A stretch of DNA of 64,000 bases from Nymphaea colorata (taxonomy: Eukaryota; Streptophyta; Magnoliopsida; Nymphaeales; Nymphaeaceae): NCBI RefSeq assembly GCF_008831285.2, contig NC_045141.1, positions 23,524,742-23,588,741 on the forward strand, given 5' to 3'. Position numbers and translations under genes: made by a program. Positions 50,001 through 60,428 of the stretch are shown in pieces (the stretch's first letter is position 1; the number at the start of each line of letters is the position of its first letter). The notes under the pieces were generated by a model that was not told the origin of the DNA, did not search any database, and was given only the letters and a program-made list of their open reading frames with translations.

Positions 50001-52822
50001 TGCCAAGAATATTCAGCACTTGTTCTCAGGTTCTGATAGCCAAGTCATACCCCAAGCTTTAAAAGCTGTGTACTCTCCGTATGAACCTTATAAACAAAGG
50101 TAAGTTGAGAAAGGTCAAAGTGTTTCTGATTCTGCCTTTTGTGTTGCTAGCTGGCATGCTACATCTTGTACACAATAAATTTTGACAAGATTTTGTTAGC
50201 CTTTTAATTCCTTCCTACTGTGTCCTTTGGAGTTGAAAGACTAGGTTGGCCAATGTTCATATAAAGTATTTATTCAGAATATGGATTAGCACGAAGCCAT
50301 GAACAAGAGGCTGAGTGTAATGAGGTAGTGCATGCAAATCCTTGTTGCTTAAACACACTTTTATTTATCTGGCTCAGGTTGTATGATTTTAAATCGTTGA
50401 ATTGAACTTTTGACTAATGCTGTCATCAATAATGTAGTCATCCACAATATGGAATTCTCACTCTCAGAATATAGTCAACCATTGCTCTTCAAAATCGTCA
50501 GCAAGCTGGAATATCCTATTAAAAAGAATGTAAATTGTCAAAAGATGCCAAGCAGAAATCGTCCATGCTCCATTTCCTATGATGGATATTATTTGTTCAT
50601 TGCTGCAGGTAGATGTTCAAGCATGCATTTCTTTCGTTGTAGGCGTGCATATGAATGCTTAAATATGTTTGGGTTTCTTGCATATCTTGGCCAGGGCTGT
50701 CAACAGGCCAGATCTACATCTGGTATTATTGGAACCAGCATGTAACATTCTGGATTTTGGCCCAAGATACTCGTAAGAACCTGACCCTAATATTGCTTGG
50801 CCTATGATTTTGCATATCTCCAGCATCACATGAATATGGTGTACATTGGCAATTAAAAAAGCATGTTCTGAGAATCTGACGTAAATTTGCTAGTAAAATC
50901 ATATGAAGGTTACACATTGGGTTGGTTTGAGTTTCATTTTTCTTGGTATGTCTAGTTTTAGACTCCCGACTGTATGTGACTCTTGAATCATTCTGTTCAG
51001 TACTTTTAAGTAGTGAAAAGGCTTTTGGTTGATGCACCTGATTAGCTCCTGTAAACTCATATTGGAACCTTGGGGAGTTGGTGTTTAAATGCCTTAATAT
51101 GACCTTTTGTTCTTAAGAAACAATAACCTGTCTCCATATCTTGCTTTCTGCTTTCATAATAGCGTCTTGCTCCTGTTTCTCAAATTAGCTGGCAACACTA
51201 AATTAGTATCTTCTAGGTATGGACAAATGGAGCGTGCCATACTTTCTTCAGAGCTTGCAATGTTAGACCTCAGAGGGGCTGTTGCACGTGGTGTGGGAGC
51301 ACAAGGGATTGAACTCAGTGAGACAGTTCGAAGAATGGAAGAATCGATTCCCCAGGTAATTGTGATTCTTGAAGCGGCGGTTGAGAGATGCATCAGCTTT
51401 ACTGGGGGTTCTGAAGCTGAGGAACTTGTCCGGGCAATTGATGAGACCATGCTCCAATACCTGTCCAACCTACAGGATACCTTGAAATCATTGAGAACTG
51501 TGTGCGGTCTGGACAGTGTTGTTAAGAAAGACGGCCCTGGTCAGAAAAGAGAGACTGGACTGGACAAAAAGGATGGAACTGGTCCACTCCTCGTTGATGT
51601 AGTGTCAGATGAGGAGGAATGGTCCATTGTCCAAGGTGCATTGCAGATTTTAACTGTTGCTGATGGTCTAACAAGCAGATCATCAGTATTTGAAGCCTCT
51701 TTACGTGCTACACTTGTCAGGCTCAGTACTAGCTTATCTCTCTCAGTTCTTGGACCAGCTTTTGAGCAGCTTCACTTATCTGCTGATGACATCCCTTCAA
51801 ATGCCGAATCATTCCTTTCTGGGAAGGGAGCCCTGGATATTGCAGTTCTACGCCTTACTGATGTGCCTGAGAAAGCGAAGAAACTTTTCAATCTTCTGGA
51901 ACAGGTTATCATCTTTGAGTTTGCAATTTTTACATTCTTTTTAGCTTTTTTTCCAAATAATATCATCACCAAACTTGATGCATTGGTCATTCTACTGTCT
52001 TTGGTCAGAATTTAAATCTTAGAACATGCTGTCTTTGCTTGCATCTGTTGTATTTTTGGCATTCCTTCTTTTTTTTGTTTTCATGATATTTATCTGTTCC
52101 TTCAATGTGCTCCTGTTTTGTGTGTGGCAGTCTAAGGATCCACGATTCCATGCACTTCCACTTGCTTCCCAAAGGGTGGCTGCATTCTCCGAGCTGGTGA
52201 ATGAGCTTGTTTATGAAGTACTATTATCAAAAGTACGTCAACGGCTAAACAACGTGGCTCACCTGCCTATTTGGTCTTCTGTTGAGGAGCAAGGTGGATT
52301 CCCCATCCCAACTTTTAGTGCCTATCCACAAGCTTATGTAACCAGTGTTGGCGAGTATCTTCTTACATTGCCTCAGCAATTGGAGCCACTTGCTGAAAAT
52401 GTAGCCAATGGTGAAACAAATACCGATGAAGCCCAATTCTTTGCAACTGAGTGGATGTTTAAGGTACATCTCTTCATTTGGCTTGAAACTGCTTCATTCT
52501 ACTCGTGCTAATTTCAGTTTCCTGTTTTGTCACTATGAAGGTTGCTGAGGGTGCAACCGCCCTTTATATTGAGCAATTGAGAGCTATACAGTCCATAACC
52601 GATCGAGGAGCACAGCAATTATCAACTGATATTGAATACTTGAGCAATGTACTTTCTGCTCTCTCGATGCCAATTCCCCCCATCTTGTCCACATTTCAGA
52701 TGTGCCTTTCAACTCCAAGGGATCGGCTCGGTGATCTTGTGAAATCTGATGGTGGAAACCAACTTGATCTTCCTACAGCACGCCTCGTCTGCAAGATTCG
52801 TCGAGTCACACTAGAACAATGA
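44025..52822 (+). CDS. COG7: Conserved oligomeric Golgi complex subunit 7 (COG7)
   Basis: COG7 is a lobe B subunit of the COG tethering complex, which captures retrograde vesicles at the Golgi; the Arabidopsis homologue is EMBRYO YELLOW. Exons: 44025-44312, 45324-45413, 45506-45625, 45714-45815, 46011-46279, 47992-48137, 49901-50099, 51217-51904, 52131-52463, 52541-52822. All are GT-AG in phase and total 838 aa, essentially the family length (~836). The start is taken at MMTVDLSAFSEEKFD; the second ATG at 44028 is equally usable. Recognisable stretches include KHLADLEMKLQLLSEEI, AAGLTQLSASVEDVFASGDL, EVAEFANVRKQLEVLEDRL, LYLEQEWKWCM, GVGAQGIELSETVRRMEES, EEWSIVQGALQILTVAD, SVGEYLLTLPQQLEPL and LSNVLSALSMPIPP. 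Two introns exceed 1.7 kb and carry related AT-rich repeats. The gene looks intact. Confidence 0.97.
47250..49165 (+). repeat. Diverged AT-rich repeat shared by two COG7 introns
   Basis: Segments about 47250-47450 and 48970-49165 share ordered blocks: AATTCAA, ATTATGA, GATTTTYCTA, TTACAAAA, AGYTATTARAATG, GGTTYCAAA and AYATTAA followed by a T run. A third weaker copy sits near 48450-48540 (ATATAAATTACAGACAATGA). These look like old insertions of one repeat family into neighbouring introns. Confidence 0.5.
49423..49440. repeat. (TGGTAC)3 hexanucleotide repeat
   Basis: Three perfect TGGTAC units are visible in a COG7 intron; GTACC-type words surround them. Confidence 0.9.
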
Positions 52823-54437
52823 GCTAACTCCATTTCTCGTCGTCCTTGATTGAGGTGTAAGTAATGTAGCCTATGTGGGATGTCTGTTCCGCTGTTAAGC
52901 GGCCCTTGATAGACATGAAAGCCCTTGGCAGTCCTTTTTGCAGGATTTTCTGTCAGGGGCATTTGAACGAGTGTCAAAGAGATGGGAAGCCATTCTTTGT
53001 GTGTTCTTTCCGATGTTTTCTTCTTTATTCATCGTCATCTTTTCATGTGAATTTCTTCATATTATTTAGAGAACCGTGGTCTGTATATTCCACCAAACGT
53101 GTCTGGGATTGTATTGAAGGGAAAACCAATGGTTTGGAAACAGCTAACCCGAGCATGTGCAGAAAAGTTTCCCAACTTGACAATTTCTGATTGTGGGCAG
53201 AATTTTCCTGCTAAGGCCATACTTATTTGGTTAATTTCAGAAAAGGAATTTACGTTCCTGTGTTTGCTGAAACCATTAGCTTCTGACAAACATCAAACTG
53301 ACGCTACAAGTTGAAGTTTGTCATCGTGGAAAAAGCTGTAGAGTTCCTGTTTTAAAGTTCTGATGGTGTCCTTGAAGGCGGGAGTCCTTTTTTCCTCCCC
53401 ACCCACCAACTAAGAAAGGTTTTAACTTCTTCTAAACTCCCTTGTTTCAAAGTTAATATTCTAACTTCTAACTCCCTTGTTCTGCATCTCGAGGCTTTTG
53501 CGTTGAGGATTGGCTTTCATTCACAAGGTCCAAAGCACTTGGAGGGTTCCTTGTAAAATGAAGCCAAAAACTGGGTATCCTCGTTGGTTAGAGAGGATTT
53601 GTTAATCATTATTAGCAGGATTATCCTTATATATGAGGAAAAAAATTAACTGTAAGTCTAAAGCATAATGGTAAAGAATGTCACACCTCACGAGAAGCCT
53701 TGCACATTTCTAAAATCCTAACCTTTGTTCAACTCGCAGGTGGGAGACCACGCGCTTTGATTCATTGTGCCGTGAACTAAAGCTACACAATGCAACTAGG
53801 GGTACAATGGAATCAGATATCCATTTCCCGACCCATTACTTCACATCCACATCGTCAGAGAGAGATCTGGACATGTATCTTGATTGGTTTCCGACTCGTG
53901 AATTTGGCTTTTAATTTGGAGTTGGATCAGACACGGATCAATATATAAAGTCGGATGACGTTCATAATCTAGTCATCGGCCAACTAGAAAGCAAAAGTTA
54001 CATGCAAACAATGTGTTTCTGACCCTTTTTGGTACAGTACTAGATCATACATTTCGGATTCATCGTTGCTGGTTCACATATAAGGATGTCAGTGGTTCAG
54101 ACATAATCTCATGTTTTATTTGATTGTAGATCTAATCAGTCAGATTTGACTTCCAAGGCATGTCTAAGCATTGAGAATGATGATAGAAAGAGGTTTGTTT
54201 TCTATTGTTAAAAAAAAAAGCATCATGGTTTTCTGGATAAGTAAATGTTTTTTGACCCACCTAAGGGGCATAATATAGTCAAGGATGCATTTTTGTTTGA
54301 TTCCTATAGGTGTTATGTTCCTCAGCCTTAGGGCTATACAGTGAGTTGCACCAAGTTGACGGTGCATTGGTTTACACCTAGACTTTGATGCATAGCAGGA
54401 CCTTAAAAGCAAAGGAAATGGCTTTGTGGATTTTTAT
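52823..54437. other. COG7 3' UTR and intergenic DNA
   Basis: The first several hundred bases are likely COG7 3' UTR. The rest has degenerate sequence but no supported gene. Confidence 0.5.
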
Positions 54438-54597
54438 CTCTGGTAGTTTCTAAATGAGTAAAAAGGAAAAAAGTTTCTTAACCTGGAGTGTGTTGAAGAA
54501 GAGTTAGCTTTCTTTGTAACAGTGACGTACAGAATCATCAAGTTTCCCGCTTTTTTTTTTTTTTGTTATCATTTACTTGTTTCTTTTGTTAAGCCAT
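54438..54597 (+). repeat. Duplicated non-coding segment, copy 1
   Basis: This segment starts CTCTGGTAG and contains GTGTGTTGAAGAAGAGTTAG and ACAGAATCATCAA. A similar segment occurs at 56846-57024 in the same orientation. Here it lies immediately upstream of the membrane-protein relic, where it resembles the end of an intron leading to an acceptor TTGCAG at about 54624. Confidence 0.7.
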
Positions 54598-54677
54598 TTG
54601 AAAGAGAAATTATCTATGTTGCAGGACATGAAATTGCATCCACGTGAAGGCATGCAACTTGTACTTGACATAGTGGC

Positions 54678-55265
54678 ATGCAACATCCCACTATATTTCT
54701 GAAGGAAATGTTGAGGTCCGCAGAAAAACAACTGCAAGTTGAAGAACTCCAACTTGAGCAAATCGGACGGTATATAAGGTCTGAACACCTACCAGAGGTT
54801 GCACGCATGGTAGCTTGCATCCTCACAGAATTCTTCTATGTAGCATCTCGTGCCGTAGCCTCCAACCGAATCGATGAAGGCAAATTTGGGGAGGTGCTGC
54901 ACAACATTAGGCATTCTCTGTCAGCTTCGCCCACTCAAAGAACTCTCTCCTTTGCCAGCTCCAAGAGCACAATCATGCAATCACCACGCCAGTGCTTTGG
55001 GCGGCAATAGGTGATCTCTCATAGAGAGACCACTACTTGTATCTCTCTCTCCACACATAGGAGGAGCACCAATGCCAGCTTTACTTGTCTTTGTGCCTCT
55101 ATTCCCCAACTTTTATGAGTTTTTTTGGAGTCATCTTGATGCAGGAGCGAATGCCGAAGAGATCCAGATCCAGCTTTCATATTTCTAAGTTTTTATTTAT
55201 TGTTTGTTTTGTTTGCATCTAGATCTAGGAATCCGTTATTAGTCTATAAAGTGAGTTAATGATAA
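54678..55265 (+). pseudogene. Truncated relic of the 778-aa membrane protein gene
   Basis: The frame 54678-55010 (MQHPTIFLKEMLRSAEKQLQ, then QIGRYIRSEHLPEVARMVA) matches the C-terminal part of the product of the gene at 60429-62765 (SMQHP..., LMSAEQKLQ, QVGEYIQSKYLTQVARVM). Similarity continues past the stop into the 3' region: 55020-55265 resembles 62640-62835 in order, including ACATAGGAGGAG and CAGCTTTACTTGTCTTTG. The copy lacks the whole N-terminal membrane domain, has an internal deletion after MQHP, and its frame ends early relative to the parent. It is best read as a partial duplication; a short expressed product cannot be excluded. Confidence 0.75.
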
Positions 55266-56845
55266 CCCTAATCCTTATTTGCTTTCCTTTCCCTGCTTCA
55301 GTATGTTCTTTTGCATCTATTTCGATTCTCCCTATTTTGGTTTAGTCGTTGGTTAGACGAGAAGTCCTCTCTTTTACACTGCATCAGAACTGATGGACGA
55401 TTGGAACTGGTTGTGGTTTCCAAGAGTTTAGGATAGTACCCTCATATATATTTCACCTGCCAGCTTGCCTTTCTAACTTGATTGTGGCACCAGAAGCTCA
55501 TTAGCTTCAACAGTCAAAGAATTTGTCTGCAGCCTCGAGGGCGATCGATAAATACAGTTGCAGGAGTGAATTTTAGGACTGTTTAGTTTTCCATTGAATG
55601 TAATGGCTGATGTGTTGTGAAATATTGAGGGTCTAGCACGGGAAGAATAAGCAGTAACGACGTAAGGTGGTTAATTTGGCTTATACATGCATACATCTGC
55701 GAAGGAAATGCATGTACCATCCTCATTTGTTATATTGCAGGGACTACGAGTTGTACAATGTGACAGAGAACTGGTTACATCCACAACGGAAATGCAATAG
55801 CTGGGATCTAATTCCTTTTCAATTGTCTAGAGAGAAGCAGGAACCTTGCCATAAAAGCAAGTAACTGGGATTTGCTACTTTTCAAACTCCTAATCGGCTG
55901 ATCTAAAATGGAAAAACAATGAACCAAAACAACAAAAAAAGAAAGTATCCTTTGGCAATACTTTAGAACTATTTCTTCCTCGATGTATAGGAAACAGAAG
56001 CCTCATCATCCAGTGGATCATTCTGCACATTAGAACATGCCCATCATTGTGACATAAGAATGTGTTTCCCTTTCATCTATTAAACAATTACCTATTCATG
56101 AAGAACTCAACTAAGGACATCGCATTATACAGTTGTCTAACATATCCTATTTCTATCAAATCCTGAAATATAACATGACAACAAATTAAGAAACAATTGA
56201 GTTAAGGCACCGACAATTGAAGTAGGAGCCAAAGTCAGCCCTGAGAGCACCCCAACAGATCTTGAGTGGGTATTTCCAATAATTCCCAGTTGACTATACT
56301 CTTTTTTACCCCATGCCGGCAAAAAGAGAAAAAAACTCCATCCTGGAGAGCTACTTTATGAAATGCTCCATCAACAATAAAGCTACTTCAGAAGCATGAA
56401 TTTTAGATCCATAGATTTAACGTCGGACTGAAGAGGGGGTGCTCGGGGGGAGCATGCAACCTTAAATCCATGAATCTCAGACACCGTAGATCTCAGATCT
56501 GCGGATGTCTCAAATACTTGGTGAAACAAGCACAACCTTGCAGGATTTGAAATCTGCTTTGTATGATAAGCAAACATTAAATAAGTAACTCAAGTTGGAA
56601 AGAAATATAGATGATAAGCCAACTATTATGAAAGACATGAGGAGCATGAATGGGTATCAAGCTTGAGTAAAAACTGCAGATAGATGTAACTGTTTTCCTC
56701 AATTAAATGTTTGAAAGCACGAGTATGATTCCAATGACCAATATTCTCACTGTGGATCTGTTGAAGTGGCCAGTTACCGGCCCAAGTTTCAATTGACATA
56801 TTATTGTACACTCATCGGGAGTACATTAAGTGCAGTGGTCACAAT

Positions 56846-57024
56846 CTCTGGTAGCTTCTACCAAGTAAAGAAAAAAAGAGAAGCTTCTTGACCTGTTGTG
56901 TGTTGAAGAAGAGTTAGCTTTACTTTTATTTGTAACAGTAACTTACAGAATCATCAATTTTCCACTTTCCTTTTTTGCTCTCCATCTTTTGCTTTTTATC
57001 CTTTAACTGTTTCTTTTGTTTTCC
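56846..57024 (+). repeat. Duplicated non-coding segment, copy 2
   Basis: It matches 54438-54597 in order: CTCTGGTAG, GTGTGTTGAAGAAGAGTTAG, ACAGAATCATCAA and TGTTTCTTTTGTT. No coding relic of the membrane-protein family follows it. Confidence 0.7.
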
Positions 57025-58409
57025 CTTCTAAGTGCCCAATCTTGGATATCAGTATTATTTTGATGACTTTGGTTTTTTTTAAATGTGATTGGGGCAATCA
57101 ATTGAATAATTAGGGATGTCAATGAGTTGGGTTTGGAGTTGGATCCAGGCTTCCCCAAAGCCAACTGAATCCAAACAAGCTTAATTGGGTTCAGACAGAG
57201 ATTTGAGTTTTTAAAACCAGATCCAGTTCAGTAGTTTAAGATCGGTTTTTTACATGTAAAAAGAATGGGGTTTGACTCGGTTTTGTGTATGGGTTTCGTT
57301 CAGACATAAAGCTGTCTATCAGATCCAGACCCAATTATTAATCCAGTCCTGCCTTCTTTGCCAAGCCTGTCCAAACGGGTTCTTGGTCGTCGGCATAATC
57401 CGACTAACTGGCCTTTCTAATTGAATCAAATCACGTTGGCGTAAAGAGCACAGACAATTTCTCGACGTCTTTTTTGCGTCTCATGTTTGTTCGTGAGCTC
57501 ATTGCAGAATGAATGTGGGCTTCCATTCCACCGGCCATCACAGTTCTTGTAAGCTCTGCTGATTGGTGCCCTTCCTCACTGAAAAAAGAAAACGACAAAC
57601 AGACATTGATTACTAAAAATTAACCAAAAAGCATGGAAAAGTTAAAGAATCTGTGCCAAACTTTCTGGGGTGCAATGAGATTTTCAATCGCTTCTGCTCG
57701 AAATATTTCCATTCAAGCATCAACACGGTTGGTCGCAGAAGTCCATGGTAACTGTTTTTGATGAAACAACTTATTCTAAGAAAAGGAAAAAATGGGAAGT
57801 AGGTCTTCCTTTTTCTTCCTCCCCACTTCCCCCTTTCTCATTTTTTATATGCACCAACTAGCCATATTGACAGATCAAATGCCTTTGCATCCTAGATGGT
57901 AGGAACGCCAATGGGGATTGAATATAATTTAAGTATTTTCATCTTACATGACCTACTTTAGTGCCTTAGGATGCTGCCCTGCTGCACTTTAACTTGTGTT
58001 TCAGTGGCTCTTTTTTTTTTCAGGACCAAGAGTTGATGCACCAGGGATTCAAAACTGACCACTTACCAGCTTCTGCCTCATGATTGCACCATGGAGGTCA
58101 TTTAGGTATTCTATCTGATGAAATTTGAAGCCAAGTATTTGACCTCAATTATAACCCAAGTTCCTATTTTAACTTTTCCACCAGCAACTTTAGTAATACC
58201 GATCTTCTGTCAAAGCCTCGGACAGGGGAAATCAGAATAAATGGAATAAAGGAAAAAGGAAAAAGGAGAAAAATAAAGAAGCTCCACTCTTCATGGTGAT
58301 GCTACCAAGCAAAGCATCACATGGTATTTAAATATCGGAACAGAAGACCCTCCTGAACAATTTCCACAAGCCCAACGTGCTTCCTTCTTCATTGGATGAT
58401 TGCCCATGG

Positions 58410-58444
<35 letters not shown>
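58410..58444. repeat. (CT)n(CA)n compound microsatellite
   Basis: A CT run at 58410-58428 passes directly into a CA run ending at 58444. Confidence 0.95.
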
Positions 58445-59295
58445 TATGCACTCGCTCGTCTAGGAGAAATAATCCAGATGAAAAATCTTGACCTGATTAC
58501 CTGGTTTGTTACAGGGAAGTTGTGATGTCAACATTTGGCTCGGAAGAATACGGAGAAGAGCCACTTGGGTAACTTCTTACCTCAGTTGATTAATTCATAA
58601 AATCCGCTTTAGATGCAGTTTTTCTTGTTTATCTTACTTGGCCTTAATTTCTGACTAACTACTTGTCACCAGCGTATGTAAAATACACAGACAGCGCAAA
58701 TATAAAGGTTATTTTGAACCTAGTCCAAATTTCACACTTCGTAATGTTTTTTTACTGTATTTGAATGTTCTGGTGTGATTGTCATCATTTGTTGTTTACA
58801 AAATATATATTTAGCTCAAGTTAATTTTGTAGCATATCTTGAACCATTACCTCCATATTTTGTGAGCTCAGAAAAGTTGATTTTGATGGCTAAAAAGCAT
58901 TTTTAAGCCTGAAAGGTGCTGACTTACTGCATATTACCTTGACGATCAACAGCTACAAAGTTAGTTTGCATAATACAAGTGTCAACTCGTGCATTATAAG
59001 GCGATTGGTACCGTCTCTCAACTAAGTTGTTTGAAAGATATCATTATGCTATATACCTTCCTTAGGACTTAATTATTTGCCCTCCAGCAGTGCCACATAT
59101 ATGTAAGGCATTTTTTTTTTAAGGACAGAGACCCACTAAAAAAAGGAAAACTTCACAACAACGTCTTCCACCAATTAGAGTCACAAGACAATATTCCCCC
59201 ACATTCAAACTGTAAGAAAAAAAAAAGTGTAAACTATGGATCTGATGGTTCAGTTTTAGTGTCCTTTGATATCTAGTATTAGTTTTAGAGTCATC

Positions 59296-59298
<3 letters not shown>

Positions 59299-59330
<32 letters not shown>

Positions 59331-59353
59331 GAGAGAGAGAGAGAGAGAGAGAG
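59299..59353. repeat. (TA)n(GA)n compound microsatellite
   Basis: About 15 TA units (59299-59328) are followed by about 12 GA units (59330-59353). Confidence 0.95.
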
Positions 59354-59937
59354 TTAGATGCATGCCACTGTGACTTGAGTAACCCTGCTGACTTTAGTTG
59401 TGCCTGAGGATTGAACATATATAATCTAGAATATTGTTAACGTACTTAAATAATCGTAGTCATATGATAAATTAACACACAACAGTCAGTTTTAGAAACT
59501 AAAGGGTGCATTTTAATGTACACCCAGTCTAATTTGTTGTAGACAAACTTAAGCCATACTTTTTTGTAAGATACACCAATCTCTTCATCTCTCAAATTTG
59601 CATGACCTCATGAACAATTCTAACATTCCAAAATGAGAACGTGTGTGAATGGTCGTGCTGATCTACAGCTGAATATCCATAGAACGATTATAATGTACAA
59701 AGCTTGCGTTACATAACCGTAACCAGCTCCTCATAATAAATAATTGAAAATATAACAAATGCAGATTAACTATATTAATATGAATGTCAATATGTCCGAT
59801 TTGGATCAGAAATTCGATCAAACAGTTTTAAAAATCAGATATGAAAAAAACTTTAATATCCGATTAAGAAATTTGATCGGAGTTGGACTCAGACTTAAGA
59901 AATGACAGCAACCGATCGGATTCAGATATACACAAAT

Positions 59938-60016
59938 ATCCGATCTAATTTGAATAAGGATTACCCAATGCTCTTCCATTTCACACTTATCCGATCTAAT
60001 TTGAATAAGGATTACC
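59938..60016 (+). repeat. 28-bp direct repeat, 51-bp spacing
   Basis: ATCCGATCTAATTTGAATAA and the following GGATTACC occur identically at 59938-59965 and 59989-60016, within a region rich in ATCCGAT words. Confidence 0.9.
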
Positions 60017-60428
60017 TTGCTCAGGAACATAAATGCAGAGTCTAAACGTTCACGTTCTCGTTCTTTGTGCACCAACTTTTAACAGATCTATCTTTGCTCC
60101 AGACGCAGACTTCCTTGTTCATCTCAACTTCATCACAGGGAATTTGATGTTCTGGGTCATGCCAGTATCTCCTGTGGCATTTCTTTTGCAGACAGTTGAA
60201 GTAACATCTGCTATCCCATTTGACACCTGACTCAGATTCCCAAAAATCCTTTGGTGCTTCTTAGCTGAACCGTGCATTTGAAAACAGGGCCAGAAATAAG
60301 AAGCAGCATCCAAGGAAGTGAAGCAAAAGAGAAAAGAAAAACTAAAAAAAAGGAGAGGACAAAAAAAAAAAAATCGATACAGCAAGTTCACTAGTTAGGC
60401 TAATTTAACAGAGCCCAAGGACCGGAAG

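Larger units (their letters stand above)
55266..60428. other. Repeat-rich intergenic region
   Basis: No gene is supported in these 5 kb. Contents: a second copy of the duplicated segment (56846-57024), a decayed repeat near 57110-57420 (GGGATGTCAATGAGTTGGG), CT/CA and TA/GA microsatellites (58410-58444, 59299-59353), and a 28-bp direct repeat (59938-60016). The last ~400 bases before 60429 are A-rich and are presumably the promoter of the next gene. Confidence 0.55.

Noticed and set aside
53099-53314. 71-codon open frame after COG7
   Set aside because: It lies in the likely 3' UTR, with no supporting motif.
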